64,000 bases of DNA from Oerskovia sp042887685. Lineage in GTDB: Bacteria; Actinomycetota; Actinomycetes; Actinomycetales; Cellulomonadaceae. The translations under genes and the position numbers were made by a program. The stretch is taken from NCBI RefSeq assembly GCF_042887685.1, contig NZ_JBHVOS010000004.1:124001-188000 (forward strand), in the 5' to 3' direction. The notes beneath the pieces were generated by a model, which worked only from the letters and a program-made list of their open reading frames with translations, ran no database searches and was not told the origin of the DNA. Below are positions 12,176 to 19,235 of the stretch, in pieces. Numbering within the stretch: position 1 is the stretch's first letter; every line of letters begins with the position of its first letter.

Positions 12176-12183
12176 ACCTCCTT
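12176..12183 (-). promoter_or_regulatory. Ribosome binding site of pyrR
   Basis: AAGGAGGT on the minus strand, 7 bases before the pyrR ATG and 1 base after the PyrR loop. It decides the start and lies where a folded PyrR-RNA complex would block the ribosome. Confidence 0.8.
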
Positions 12184-12184
12184 C

Positions 12185-12202
12185 CCCGCCTCACTGGACG
12201 GG
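12185..12202 (-). promoter_or_regulatory. PyrR-binding RNA loop in the pyr leader
   Basis: The minus-strand RNA reads CCCG-U-CC-AGUGA-GG-CGGG. This is a stem-loop with a bulged U and the loop sequence UCCAGUGAGGC, which matches the known PyrR recognition element (UCCAGNGAGGY, from memory). It ends 1 base before the Shine-Dalgarno sequence of pyrR. No separate terminator hairpin with a U-run follows it, so the likely mode is translational repression, as described for mycobacteria, rather than the Bacillus transcription attenuator. Confidence 0.82.
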
Positions 12203-12404
12203 CCTTAAAGGAAATCTGACGCCTTCACCCTACCGCCCGCCCGGACCCCGCCCCGGTGCTTCTCGGAGGGTGGACGGGCGTCGTTGGTCACACTGCGGCG
12301 CCGGGGGCCGCCGGGCGTCCGGCGCCCGCGCCTGCGGGCCCGGTCCCCGCCCCGGCCCCGCCCCGGCCACGCAACGAGGGCAGAGGCCCGCGGCCCGGAC
12401 GCAC
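12203..12404. other. Intergenic region nusB to pyrR without a gene
   Basis: The gap between nusB and pyrR is about 346 bp. Apart from the PyrR loop at one end and the nusB terminator at the other, it is very GC-rich and I see no convincing coding frame. The pyr promoter should be here. TAGGGT on the minus strand near 12226-12231 is a possible -10 site but lacks a recognisable -35 box. Confidence 0.5.
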
Positions 12405-12441
12405 GTGTGCCGGCCCCGCCGCGAGGGCGGGACCGGCACAC
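12405..12441 (-). terminator. Terminator of efp-nusB
   Basis: 16-bp arms (12405-12420 and 12426-12441) with one mismatch and loop GCGAG, 74 bp after the nusB stop. GC-rich hairpin without a U-tract. Confidence 0.7.
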
Positions 12442-12514
12442 GACGGCACGTGGTGTCACCTGGACGCGGGCCGTGGGCCCGCGCGCCCGGGAGACGCCCG
12501 ACGACGTCCCGGCC

Positions 12515-12931
12515 TCAGGCCAGGATCGTCGGCTTCATCTCCTCGATACGGGCCAGCAGGCCGTTGACGAAGCTCGGCGAGTCGTCCGTGGACAGCTCGC
12601 GGGCCAGGTCGACGGCCTCGTCGATCGCGACGGCGTCGGGGACGTCGTCGTTGTAGAGGATCTCCCAGCTGCCGATGCGCAGGAGCGCCCGGTCGACCGC
12701 GGGCATGCGGTCGAGCGTCCACCCGTGCGAGTAGGTCTCGAGCAGCTCGTCGATCCGCTCACGGTGCGCCAGGACACCCTCGACGAGGTCCACGCTGTAC
12801 TGCGGCAGGGGGGTCTGGGTGCCCGAGTCGACGACCCGGTCGGCAAGGAGGGTCTGCGGGTCCAGCTGGCGCTGCTCGGCCTCGAAGAGGACGTCGAGCG
12901 CGCGCTTGCGTGCCTTGGTTCGTGCACCCAC
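12515..12931 (-). CDS. nusB: Transcription antitermination factor NusB
   Basis: RNA-binding partner of NusE/S10 in the rRNA antitermination complex. The 138 residues form the all-helical NusB fold: RTKARKRALDVLFEAEQR at the N-terminus, then DRMPAVDRALLRIGSWEI (about 74-91) and PDAVAIDEAVDLAREL followed by FVNGLL, all highly conserved. The GTG at 12931 lies 1 bp after the efp stop, so it is co-transcribed with efp, the usual actinobacterial pair. Confidence 0.96.
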   Translation of the reverse strand: MGARTKARKRALDVLFEAEQRQLDPQTLLADRVVDSGTQTPLPQYSVDLVEGVLAHRERIDELLETYSHGWTLDRMPAVDRALLRIGSWEILYNDDVPDAVAIDEAVDLARELSTDDSPSFVNGLLARIEEMKPTILA

Positions 12932-12932
12932 G

Positions 12933-13496
12933 TCAGTCGTTCACGCGCCCCAGGTAGGAGCCGTCGCGGGTGTCGACCTTGACCTTGGTGCCCTGCTCGA
13001 GGAAGAGCGGGACCTGGATCTGGGCGCCGGTCTCGAGGGTCGCGGGCTTGGTGCCACCGGTCGAGCGGTCGCCCTGCAGGCCCGGCTCGGTGTAGGTGAT
13101 CTCGAGGACGACCGACGGGGGGAGCTCGATGTAGAGCGGGACGCCCTCGTTGGTCGCGACGAGCGCGTTCTGGCTCTCGAGCATGTAGTCGGCGGCGTCG
13201 CCGACGGTCGCGGCCGGGACCGTGATCTGGTCGTACGTCGAGGTGTCCATGAAGACGAAGTCGTCGCCGTCCTTGTACAGGTACTGCATGTCGCGCTTGT
13301 CGACGTTCGCGGTCTCGATCTTGAGGCCGGCGTTGAAGGTCTTGTCGACGGTCTTGCCGGACAGGACGTTCTTCATCTTGGTGCGAACGAAGGCGCCACC
13401 CTTGCCGGGCTTGACGTGCTGGAACTCGATGATGGTCCACAGCTGGCCGTCGAGCTTGAGCACGGTGCCGTTCTTGATGTCGTTGGTCGTCGCCAC
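12933..13496 (-). CDS. efp: Elongation factor P
   Basis: Ribosome-binding factor that relieves stalling at polyproline stretches. Three beta-barrel domains are recognisable in 187 residues: the KOW-like N-terminus with the tip loop HVKPGKGGAFVRTK (about 27-40, tip Lys32), the middle domain around RDMQYLYKDGDDFVFMD, and the C-terminal OB domain with the EF-P signature ending in TRDGSYLGRV. No EpmA/EpmB genes are nearby; in actinobacteria the tip lysine is reported to work unmodified. GTG 13496 gives the canonical ATTNDIKNG start. The 198-bp upstream gap contains TAGACT (13692-13697, minus), a possible -10 site overlapping the neighbour's stop. The peptidase gene that often precedes efp is absent. 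Confidence 0.96.
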   Translation of the reverse strand: MATTNDIKNGTVLKLDGQLWTIIEFQHVKPGKGGAFVRTKMKNVLSGKTVDKTFNAGLKIETANVDKRDMQYLYKDGDDFVFMDTSTYDQITVPAATVGDAADYMLESQNALVATNEGVPLYIELPPSVVLEITYTEPGLQGDRSTGGTKPATLETGAQIQVPLFLEQGTKVKVDTRDGSYLGRVND

Positions 13497-13694
13497 GTTC
13501 GGTCTTCCTGTCGCGTTGTCATGGTGCTGCCGTCGGGGTGCCTCACCGCGTGATCCGCGGGCGAGCCACTGATGCGCACACGTTCGGGTGCGCGCCCTGG
13601 CGGTAGCCGGCCTTCCCTGGCGGGCTCCCCGGGGCGACCTCGGCGCGCTCAGGCGCAGCGGGGTCCTCGGGGGCCGCGAAAGGCCCGGTCCAGT

Positions 13695-14306
13695 CTACCG
13701 GAGGAGTCCAAGGATCGCTGCGCCCAGCAGTCCGGTCCCCGCGGCCCAGATCGTCGAGGCGAACGTGCCGATCAGGAATCGCTCGGCGCCGACCGGGTGC
13801 TCGCGCAGCTCGGGGTAGCGTCCGAGGCCCTTGATGGCGACCACGACCGCGATCCCGGCCGGGTACCCGGCGAGCAGGCAGCCCGTGATCGCGAGGCGTT
13901 CGAGGATCCCGATCCAGGTCCCGCCGCGCAGCGTCTGGACGGCTTCGGTGCCCACGGGCCCCCCAGGGTCCGACGGCGTCGCACCGGTCGCCGGGTCGGG
14001 CGCGGCGGGCACGTGGGACGGGCTGGGCGCCGAGGGCGTGGCAGGGGCCGGTGCGGACGGCCCTGCCGCGGGCGGAGGGGGCACGGGAGTGCTCGCCGCC
14101 ACGACGGCCCCCGCGGCCGGGACGACGCGGCCCGGGGGCGGAGGGACGGGCCCGGGGTCCCGGACGGGCGGGACCTCCCCCTCCGCCTCCGATCGGCGGG
14201 CGGCTGCCCGCAGGACCCACGGTGTCACGAGCATGCCGCCGAGCACGCTCAGCACGAGCGTCGCCACCACGACCCCTGCGACGGCCAACCCTGGGGTGAA
14301 GCTCAT
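13695..14306 (-). CDS. Unknown three-helix membrane protein, partner of SatD-like regulator
   Basis: I do not recognise the family. The 203-residue product has a membrane helix at about 8-32 (GVVVATLVLSVLGGMLVTPW), then a long Pro/Ala-rich linker with PPPP and APAPATPSAP runs (about 45-125), then two C-terminal membrane helices (about 137-160 and 180-202) separated by GLGRYPELREHPVGAERFLIG. That last block looks conserved and could be a cytoplasmic functional loop. ATG 14306 overlaps the stop of the SatD-like gene by 4 bp, so the two are translated together. The linker suggests the first helix and the helical pair are held apart across a surface or space. The longer upstream reading frame is read-through. 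Confidence 0.7.
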   Translation of the reverse strand: MSFTPGLAVAGVVVATLVLSVLGGMLVTPWVLRAAARRSEAEGEVPPVRDPGPVPPPPGRVVPAAGAVVAASTPVPPPPAAGPSAPAPATPSAPSPSHVPAAPDPATGATPSDPGGPVGTEAVQTLRGGTWIGILERLAITGCLLAGYPAGIAVVVAIKGLGRYPELREHPVGAERFLIGTFASTIWAAGTGLLGAAILGLLR

Positions 14307-14917
14307 GCGTCCGCCTCCTGGAGGAGCCTCGTCGCTACCGGCCGGACGGCCGCTTCCTCGGCCCACAGGCTCGCGCGCAGCCGTTGGCTCACGGCCTGCT
14401 CGCTGATCCCGAGGTCTCGGGCCACATCCTTCTGAGTGCCACCCACACGCGCCAGCGCGTCCACGACCTCCCACCCCGCCGGGGTGCGGCGGGCGCCCAC
14501 GGCGAGCAGGAGCCGCAGGAGCGCCTCGACCTCCCCTGCCGCCGCCGGATCCGGCCCCTCGACCGCCAGCGGGACGTGGGTGCCGCGAGTCTTGGCCCGT
14601 TCGACGGCGGCCCGCGCGTGCACGAACGCGGACCCGGACGCCTCGCGCGAGGCTTCGGGCAGGCGCCCGCCCGGCCCCGGCAGCACGGCCCCGATGCCGA
14701 GGCCCGTGCTCCAGCCTCCCCACCTGCCCAGGGTGAGGACGATCTCCACGACGAGCGCGGCGTCGTCGAGCACGGCCTGGATCTCGTCACCCACGGTGCG
14801 GTCGAAGCCGATGACGACCCCGTCACGCGCGTCGAAGGGCGCGAGCGCGGCCAGCACCTCCGGCACGAGGTCTCCTCGGCGGGTGCTGGCTTTCTGGTCC
14901 ACGGTCAGGACGAACAT
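14303..14917 (-). CDS. SatD-like protein with C-terminal helix-turn-helix
   Basis: 204 residues resembling the SatD family: the N-terminus FVLTVDQKASTRRGDL is the family's opening motif, and GFDRTVGDEIQAVLDD follows at about 45-60. The C-terminal part (about 140-200) holds a sigma-factor-like helix-turn-helix, VGGTQKDVARDLGISEQAVSQRL. This suggests a DNA-binding regulator, although the biochemical role of SatD proteins is not established to my knowledge. ATG 14917 is placed 6 bases after a -10 hexamer, so the mRNA is probably leaderless. The 4-bp overlap with the next gene makes a two-gene operon with a membrane protein. Repeated elements lie in and upstream of the promoter, consistent with autoregulation. 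Confidence 0.62.
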   Translation of the reverse strand: MFVLTVDQKASTRRGDLVPEVLAALAPFDARDGVVIGFDRTVGDEIQAVLDDAALVVEIVLTLGRWGGWSTGLGIGAVLPGPGGRLPEASREASGSAFVHARAAVERAKTRGTHVPLAVEGPDPAAAGEVEALLRLLLAVGARRTPAGWEVVDALARVGGTQKDVARDLGISEQAVSQRLRASLWAEEAAVRPVATRLLQEADA

Positions 14918-14923
14918 CCCTCC

Positions 14924-14952
14924 ACGGTAGACCGTTGATAGGCCACTCACAA
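14924..14952 (-). promoter_or_regulatory. Leaderless promoter of the SatD-like gene
   Basis: Minus strand: TTGTGA (14947-14952), 17-bp spacer, TACCGT (14924-14929), then 6 bases to the ATG at 14917. The spacing places the first transcribed base at or next to the start codon. The spacer contains TATCAACGG, which resembles TGATAACGG further upstream. Confidence 0.6.
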
Positions 14953-14999
14953 GGCCTGGGGCTTGATCAGCCGTTATCAATGCCTCAGGCTTGAGCAGG
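14953..14999. repeat. Imperfect direct repeats upstream of SatD-like gene
   Basis: On the minus strand TCAAGCCTGAGGC (about 14983-14995) is followed by TCAAGCCCCAGGC (about 14954-14966), a period of about 29 bp. Between them lies ATTGATAACGGCTGATCAAG, containing TTGAT and ATCAA half-sites. These could be operator sites for the SatD-like helix-turn-helix protein. Confidence 0.5.
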
Positions 15000-15005
15000 T
15001 GGGAT

Positions 15006-15452
15006 CTAGTCCGCGAGCCTCGACACGATCGCGAGCACCGCCAGGCGGTACGAGTCGAACCCGAAGCCGGCCACCGTCCCCGTCGCGACCCCACCGATGA
15101 CCGAGTTGTGCCGGAACTCCTCGCGCGCGGCCGGGTTGCTCAGGTGCACCTCGACCAGCAGCAGGCCCGCCTTGGTCACCTGCGCCGCGGCGTCGCGCAG
15201 GGCGTACGAGTAGTGGGTGAACGCCGCGGGGTTGAGCACCACGTGCGCGCCGTCGTCGACCGCGCCGTGCAGCCACCCGACGAGCTCCGACTCGTCGTCC
15301 GTCTGGCGCACCTGGACCTCCAGGCCGTTCTCCGCCCCCCACCGCTCCCCCGCCGCGACCAGGTCGGCGTAGGACGCCGCACCGTAGACGTCGGGCTCGC
15401 GGACGCCCAGGCGACCGAGGTTGGGACCGTTGAGGATGAGGACACGAGTCAT
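15006..15452 (-). CDS. aroQ: 3-dehydroquinate dehydratase, type II
   Basis: Third step of the shikimate pathway, dehydration of 3-dehydroquinate. The 148-residue size and LILNGPNLGRLGVREPDVYG start identify the dodecameric type II enzyme; Tyr23 is the expected catalytic base, with LNPAAFTHYSYAL (about 73-85) and EVHLSNPAAREEFRHNS (about 101-117) as the other active-site blocks. ATG 15452. In M. tuberculosis it follows aroB directly; here three plus-strand genes separate them. It is transcribed away from the MFS gene, across the palindrome at 15511-15573. Confidence 0.96.
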   Translation of the reverse strand: MTRVLILNGPNLGRLGVREPDVYGAASYADLVAAGERWGAENGLEVQVRQTDDESELVGWLHGAVDDGAHVVLNPAAFTHYSYALRDAAAQVTKAGLLLVEVHLSNPAAREEFRHNSVIGGVATGTVAGFGFDSYRLAVLAIVSRLAD

Positions 15453-15510
15453 GCGGGAAGCCTAGCGGGGCCACGGTCGCCCCCGCGGCGACCGTCCGCG
15501 CACAGGAATG

Positions 15511-15573
15511 CGCCGAGTGTGCAGTTCGGGCTGTCGATCGCCGCGCATGACAGCCCGAACTGCACACTCGGCG
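15511..15573. repeat. Perfect 25-bp inverted repeat between divergent genes
   Basis: Arms 15511-15535 and 15549-15573 are exact reverse complements, with a 13-base loop. It lies between the divergent starts of aroQ and the transporter, not behind a gene, so it is not an ordinary terminator. It could be an operator, a cruciform-forming site or a copy of a genome-wide palindromic repeat. Confidence 0.9.
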
Positions 15574-15634
15574 AGCGGGCGCCCGCCCACCCGGCCGGCC
15601 GCCCCGTGTTCACCAACCCGCCCGCCGGACGGTC

Positions 15635-15640
15635 TACGAT
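15635..15640 (+). promoter_or_regulatory. Putative -10 box of the transporter gene (leaderless)
   Basis: TACGAT is followed by exactly 6 bases and the GTG start at 15647, the layout of leaderless actinobacterial transcripts. No strong -35 hexamer is visible. Confidence 0.45.
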
Positions 15641-15646
15641 GCGCGC

Positions 15647-17113
15647 GTGCCAGATCACACGAACGTGACCCCCGCCACACCCGACCACGACGCCACCGGG
15701 ACCCCCGACGAGGGCCGCAGCTCCCCCGCGCCACGTCCTGCTGTCGGGCGTCGCCAGGTCCTCGCCTGGTCCCTGTGGGACTGGGGGTCGGCCGCGTTCA
15801 ACGCCGTCGTCACGACCTTCGTCTTCACGCGCTGGATCACGAGCGACGCGTTCGTCGAGGCCGGCGCCGGCGACCCCCAGGCCGTCATGGCCGACCACAC
15901 CGCATGGCTCGGCTGGGGGCTCACCATCGCCGGGGCCCTCATCGCGCTGCTCGCCCCCGCGCTCGGGGCGCTCGCGGACGCCTCCGGTCGGCGAAAGGTG
16001 TGGCTCGGTGTCAACACCGCGGCGACCGTCGCGGCCATGGTCGCGATGTTCTTCGTCCAGCCGACCCCCGGGTCGCTGTCCGACGCCGTGATCCTGGGCG
16101 TCGTGCTGCTCTCGGCGGGCAACGTCTTCTTCGAGCTGGCCTCGGTCGCGTACAACGCCCTGCTGCTCGACATCTCCACGCCGCGCACGATCGGGCGCAT
16201 CAGCGGCATCGGGTGGGGCGCCGGGTACGTCGGCGGGATCGTCCTGCTGCTCGTGCTGTTCGTCGGATTCATCAACCCCGAGGTGGGCTGGTTCGGGATC
16301 ACGGGCGCCGACGGCATGGACATCCGGGTCAGCGTCCTGCTGTCCGCCGTGTGGTTCGCGGTGTTCGCGATCCCCGTGCTCCTCGCGGTCCCCGAGTCGC
16401 CGCGCCGCGGCGGGTCGACCCCGATCGGCGTCGTGGGCGCCTACCGCAAGCTCGGCCGCGACCTGGTGCACCTGTGGCGCACGCGCCGCTCGACGCTCGG
16501 CTACCTCGTCGCGAGCGCCGTCTACCGTGACGGCCTGGCGGGCGTCTTCACGTTCGGCGCCGTGATCGCGTCGGGCACGTTCGGCTTCAGCGCGAGCGAG
16601 GTCATCGTGTTCGCGATCGCGGCGAACGTCGTCGCGGGCCTGTCCACGATCGCCGCGGGCTGGCTCGACGACAGGATCGGCCCGCGTCGGGTGATCCTCG
16701 CCTCGCTCGTGGGCCTCGTGATCTCCGGCACCGCGGTCTTCGTCCAGCACGACGGCGGCGCGAGCGTCTTCTGGCTGTGGGGCCTGCTGCTGTGCGCGTT
16801 CGTCGGCCCGGCCCAGTCCGCGAGCCGCGGGCTCCTCGGACGGATCAGCGACGAGGGCCGTGAGGCCGAGGCGTTCGGCCTGTACGCGACCACGGGGCGC
16901 GCGGCGAGCTTCCTCGCCCCCATGGCGTTCGCGACCATGGTCGCCGTGTCCGGCCAGCAGTACTGGGGCATCCTGGGGATCGTCGCCGTGATCCTCGTGG
17001 GCCTCGTGCTCATGCTGTTCGTGCGCTTCCCCGCCGGGGACGGCGTCGACGGCGGCAAGGACCTCGCGGCAGTGCCCGCGGGGACGGCAGGATCGGCGAG
17101 CACGGAGGTCTGA
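15647..17113 (+). CDS. Major facilitator transporter, UMF1 (Atg22-like) family
   Basis: Integral membrane transporter of 488 residues. The N-terminus is a 34-residue hydrophilic tail; then about 12 membrane helices follow, starting with LAWSLWDWGSAAFNAVVTTFVF (about 39-60), a block typical of UMF1-type MFS proteins. The ALADASGRRKVWL loop is the usual MFS motif between helices 2 and 3. The substrate is unknown. The GTG at 15647 fits a leaderless promoter. It is the first gene of an apparent operon: the hydrolase starts within 20 bp of its stop. The cassette separates aroQ from aroB. Confidence 0.85.
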   Translation: MPDHTNVTPATPDHDATGTPDEGRSSPAPRPAVGRRQVLAWSLWDWGSAAFNAVVTTFVFTRWITSDAFVEAGAGDPQAVMADHTAWLGWGLTIAGALIALLAPALGALADASGRRKVWLGVNTAATVAAMVAMFFVQPTPGSLSDAVILGVVLLSAGNVFFELASVAYNALLLDISTPRTIGRISGIGWGAGYVGGIVLLLVLFVGFINPEVGWFGITGADGMDIRVSVLLSAVWFAVFAIPVLLAVPESPRRGGSTPIGVVGAYRKLGRDLVHLWRTRRSTLGYLVASAVYRDGLAGVFTFGAVIASGTFGFSASEVIVFAIAANVVAGLSTIAAGWLDDRIGPRRVILASLVGLVISGTAVFVQHDGGASVFWLWGLLLCAFVGPAQSASRGLLGRISDEGREAEAFGLYATTGRAASFLAPMAFATMVAVSGQQYWGILGIVAVILVGLVLMLFVRFPAGDGVDGGKDLAAVPAGTAGSASTEV

Positions 17114-17130
17114 GGAAGGTGGAGCCGGTC

Positions 17131-18300
17131 ATGACAGGCACGGCAGGCACAGCAGGCACAGCAGGGACGGACGGCACCGCGCTGCCGTGGGCGCCCGACC
17201 CCCTGCTCGCCGGGTTCGAGGCCGCGACCCTGGCGACGGGTGGGCCCCCGCCCGCGGCGCGGAACGGACTCCTCTCGCTCGTCCCGCCCCTGCCCCGCCG
17301 GGCCGCGAGCGCCGCCGCGGACCGTGATGCGGACCCTGGGCCCGCGACGGCCCAGGCGGTCCCTGCACCCGTCGCGACCCTCGTGCGGCGAGTGCCTCGG
17401 CCCGGGACGCTCGCCACAGGTACCCACCGTGGTGTCTTCCTGCACGTGCACGGGTACAACGACTACTTCTTCCAGGAGCACCTCGCGCGGGCGGTCGAGG
17501 ACGCGGGCTACGCGTTCTTCGCGGTGGACCTGCGCGGCGCGGGTCGGTCGTGGCGTCCGGGGCAGGTCCCACACTTTGTCGAGGACCTGCGGGAGCCCGC
17601 GACGGACCTGTCGGTCGCGGTCGCTGCGGTCCGGGGGCTGCACCCGGGGCTGCCGGTCGTCGTGCACGCGCACTCGACGGGTGGTCTCGTGGCGTCGTTG
17701 TGGGCGCACGCCCACCGCGGTCAGGGGCTGGTCGACGCGCTCGTGCTGGACTCGCCGTTCCTCGACCTCGACTCGAGCTGGCTGAACCGGACGATCGCCA
17801 CCCGGGTGCTCGACGCCGTCGGGCCGTGGTCTCCGCTCGCGGTGCTGAGCGCCGCTCCGTCGGCGTACGCGGCGCACCTGCTGGCCGCGAACGGGGGCCG
17901 GTGGGAGTTCGACCCGACGCTCAAGCGTCCCGACGGGCTGCCGGTGCGGGCGGGGTGGCTGCGTGCGGTGCGGCAGGGGCAGGCACGCCTCGCGCGGGGT
18001 CTGGACGTGGCGTGTCCCGTGCTGGTCGCCCACAGCGCGCACTCCGGGCCGGACGACCTGGCGAACCCCCTGCTGGACGCGCAGGACACGGTCCTGGACG
18101 TCGCCCAGATCGAGCGGCTCGCCCCGCGTGCGGGGGCGGACGTGACGGTCCGGGCGTTCGACGGCGGGGTGCACGACCTGACGTTGTCGGCGGACGGTCC
18201 GCGGCGCGCCTACCTGGACGCGGTGCTGGGCTGGCTCGGTGACCGGGTGGGCCAGAGCGACGGGCAGGGCGACGGGCGCGCTGCGGGTAACGCCCCGTGA
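17131..18300 (+). CDS. Alpha/beta hydrolase, monoacylglycerol-lipase-like (S33)
   Basis: Serine hydrolase of the lysophospholipase/monoacylglycerol lipase type. The elements are the oxyanion HGYNDYFFQEHLA region, VDLRGAGRS, the nucleophile in HAHSTGGLVAS, an acid candidate in the DTVLD region and a catalytic His in GGVHDLTLS near the C-terminus. No signal peptide is seen, so it is probably cytoplasmic. ATG 17131 has GGAG at a suitable distance; GTG 17119 is an alternative. The first residues are a TGTAGTAGTAGT repeat from a GGCACA-type DNA microrepeat. The 4-bp overlap with the phosphodiesterase gene suggests joint handling of lipid breakdown products; that is inference. Confidence 0.85.
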   Translation: MTGTAGTAGTAGTDGTALPWAPDPLLAGFEAATLATGGPPPAARNGLLSLVPPLPRRAASAAADRDADPGPATAQAVPAPVATLVRRVPRPGTLATGTHRGVFLHVHGYNDYFFQEHLARAVEDAGYAFFAVDLRGAGRSWRPGQVPHFVEDLREPATDLSVAVAAVRGLHPGLPVVVHAHSTGGLVASLWAHAHRGQGLVDALVLDSPFLDLDSSWLNRTIATRVLDAVGPWSPLAVLSAAPSAYAAHLLAANGGRWEFDPTLKRPDGLPVRAGWLRAVRQGQARLARGLDVACPVLVAHSAHSGPDDLANPLLDAQDTVLDVAQIERLAPRAGADVTVRAFDGGVHDLTLSADGPRRAYLDAVLGWLGDRVGQSDGQGDGRAAGNAP

Positions 18301-19121
18301 GCCGCCCTGACGCCCGCGGCGGACGCCCGGGTACCTGGCACCACCCCTACCTCGACTCCCCCACCGGGTTCGTGGCGCTCGCGCACCGTGGCTTCTCCCG
18401 GGACGGGCTGGAGAACTCGCTCGCGGCGTTCGCCGCGGCCCGGGCGCTGGGCTTCGGGTACGTCGAGACCGACGCGCACGCGACGTCCGACGGCGTCGCT
18501 GTCGCCCTGCACGACGCGAGCCTGGACCGTACGACCGACGGCACGGGTCTGGTCGCGGACCTGCCCTGGGAGTCCGTGCGGCGGGCGCGGATCGGCGGGG
18601 TCGAGCCCGTGCCGCTCCTGGAGGACGTCCTGGGGACCTGGCCTGACCTGCGCGTCAACATCGACGTCAAGGCGGACTCTGCCGTCGGGCCGGTCGCGCG
18701 CGCGATCGAGCGCACCCGGGCGCACGAGCGCGTGTGCGTGACGTCCTTCTCCCCCGGCCGGCGCCGTCGGACGGTCGCGCTCCTGGACCGGCCCGTGGCG
18801 ACCTCGACCGGGACGAGCGAGGTCGCGACGTTCCTCCTCGCTGCCCGGGCGGGTGCTCCCCGAGGCCCGTTCGGTTCCCTGGCCTCGTGGGCGCTGCGGG
18901 GCGCGGACTGCCTGCAGGTCCCCGTGGCCCACGGACGCGTGAGCGTCGTGGACGCCCGGACGGTGGCCGCCGCGCACGCCGCCGGTCGCCAGGTGCACGT
19001 GTGGACGATCAACGACCCGGTCGAGATGGCACGCCTGCTGGACCTGGGTGTGGACGGCATCGTGACCGATCGGGCGGACCTGCTGCGCGACGTGCTGGCC
19101 GCGCGGGGCCGCTGGGGCTGA
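18297..19121 (+). CDS. Glycerophosphodiester phosphodiesterase
   Basis: Hydrolyses glycerophosphodiesters to glycerol 3-phosphate and an alcohol. The TIM-barrel GDPD motifs are present: HRG (30-32), ETD at about 57-59 in YVETDAHATSDG, LHD near 71-73 and the closing VHVWTINDP and DGIVTDR segments. 274 residues, no secretion signal, so cytoplasmic. The GTG at 18297 overlaps the hydrolase stop in GTGA. With the preceding lipase-like hydrolase it could take phospholipids through deacylation to glycerol 3-phosphate; the transporter might import the substrates. Confidence 0.92.
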   Translation: MSRPDARGGRPGTWHHPYLDSPTGFVALAHRGFSRDGLENSLAAFAAARALGFGYVETDAHATSDGVAVALHDASLDRTTDGTGLVADLPWESVRRARIGGVEPVPLLEDVLGTWPDLRVNIDVKADSAVGPVARAIERTRAHERVCVTSFSPGRRRRTVALLDRPVATSTGTSEVATFLLAARAGAPRGPFGSLASWALRGADCLQVPVAHGRVSVVDARTVAAAHAAGRQVHVWTINDPVEMARLLDLGVDGIVTDRADLLRDVLAARGRWG

Positions 19122-19166
19122 CGGCTGCTGCCTCCTCCCGCCCGGCGTCACGAGGCCGGACGACGA

Positions 19167-19200
19167 ACGGCTCGCCTCCCCGGACGGGGAGGCGGGCCGT
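19167..19200. terminator. Bidirectional terminator between GDPD and aroB
   Basis: Stem of 5 + 9 bp with one internal mismatch (19167-19181 and 19186-19200), loop GGAC. It lies between two convergent genes and can serve both strands. Confidence 0.7.
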
Positions 19201-19235
19201 GACCCGTGCCGGCGCGACGGCCCGACTGCGGCGCG

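Noticed and set aside
12203..12404. Small open frames in the nusB-pyrR gap
   Set aside because: Frames are Arg/Pro/Gly-rich in all phases, lack ribosome sites and overlap the terminator or leader.
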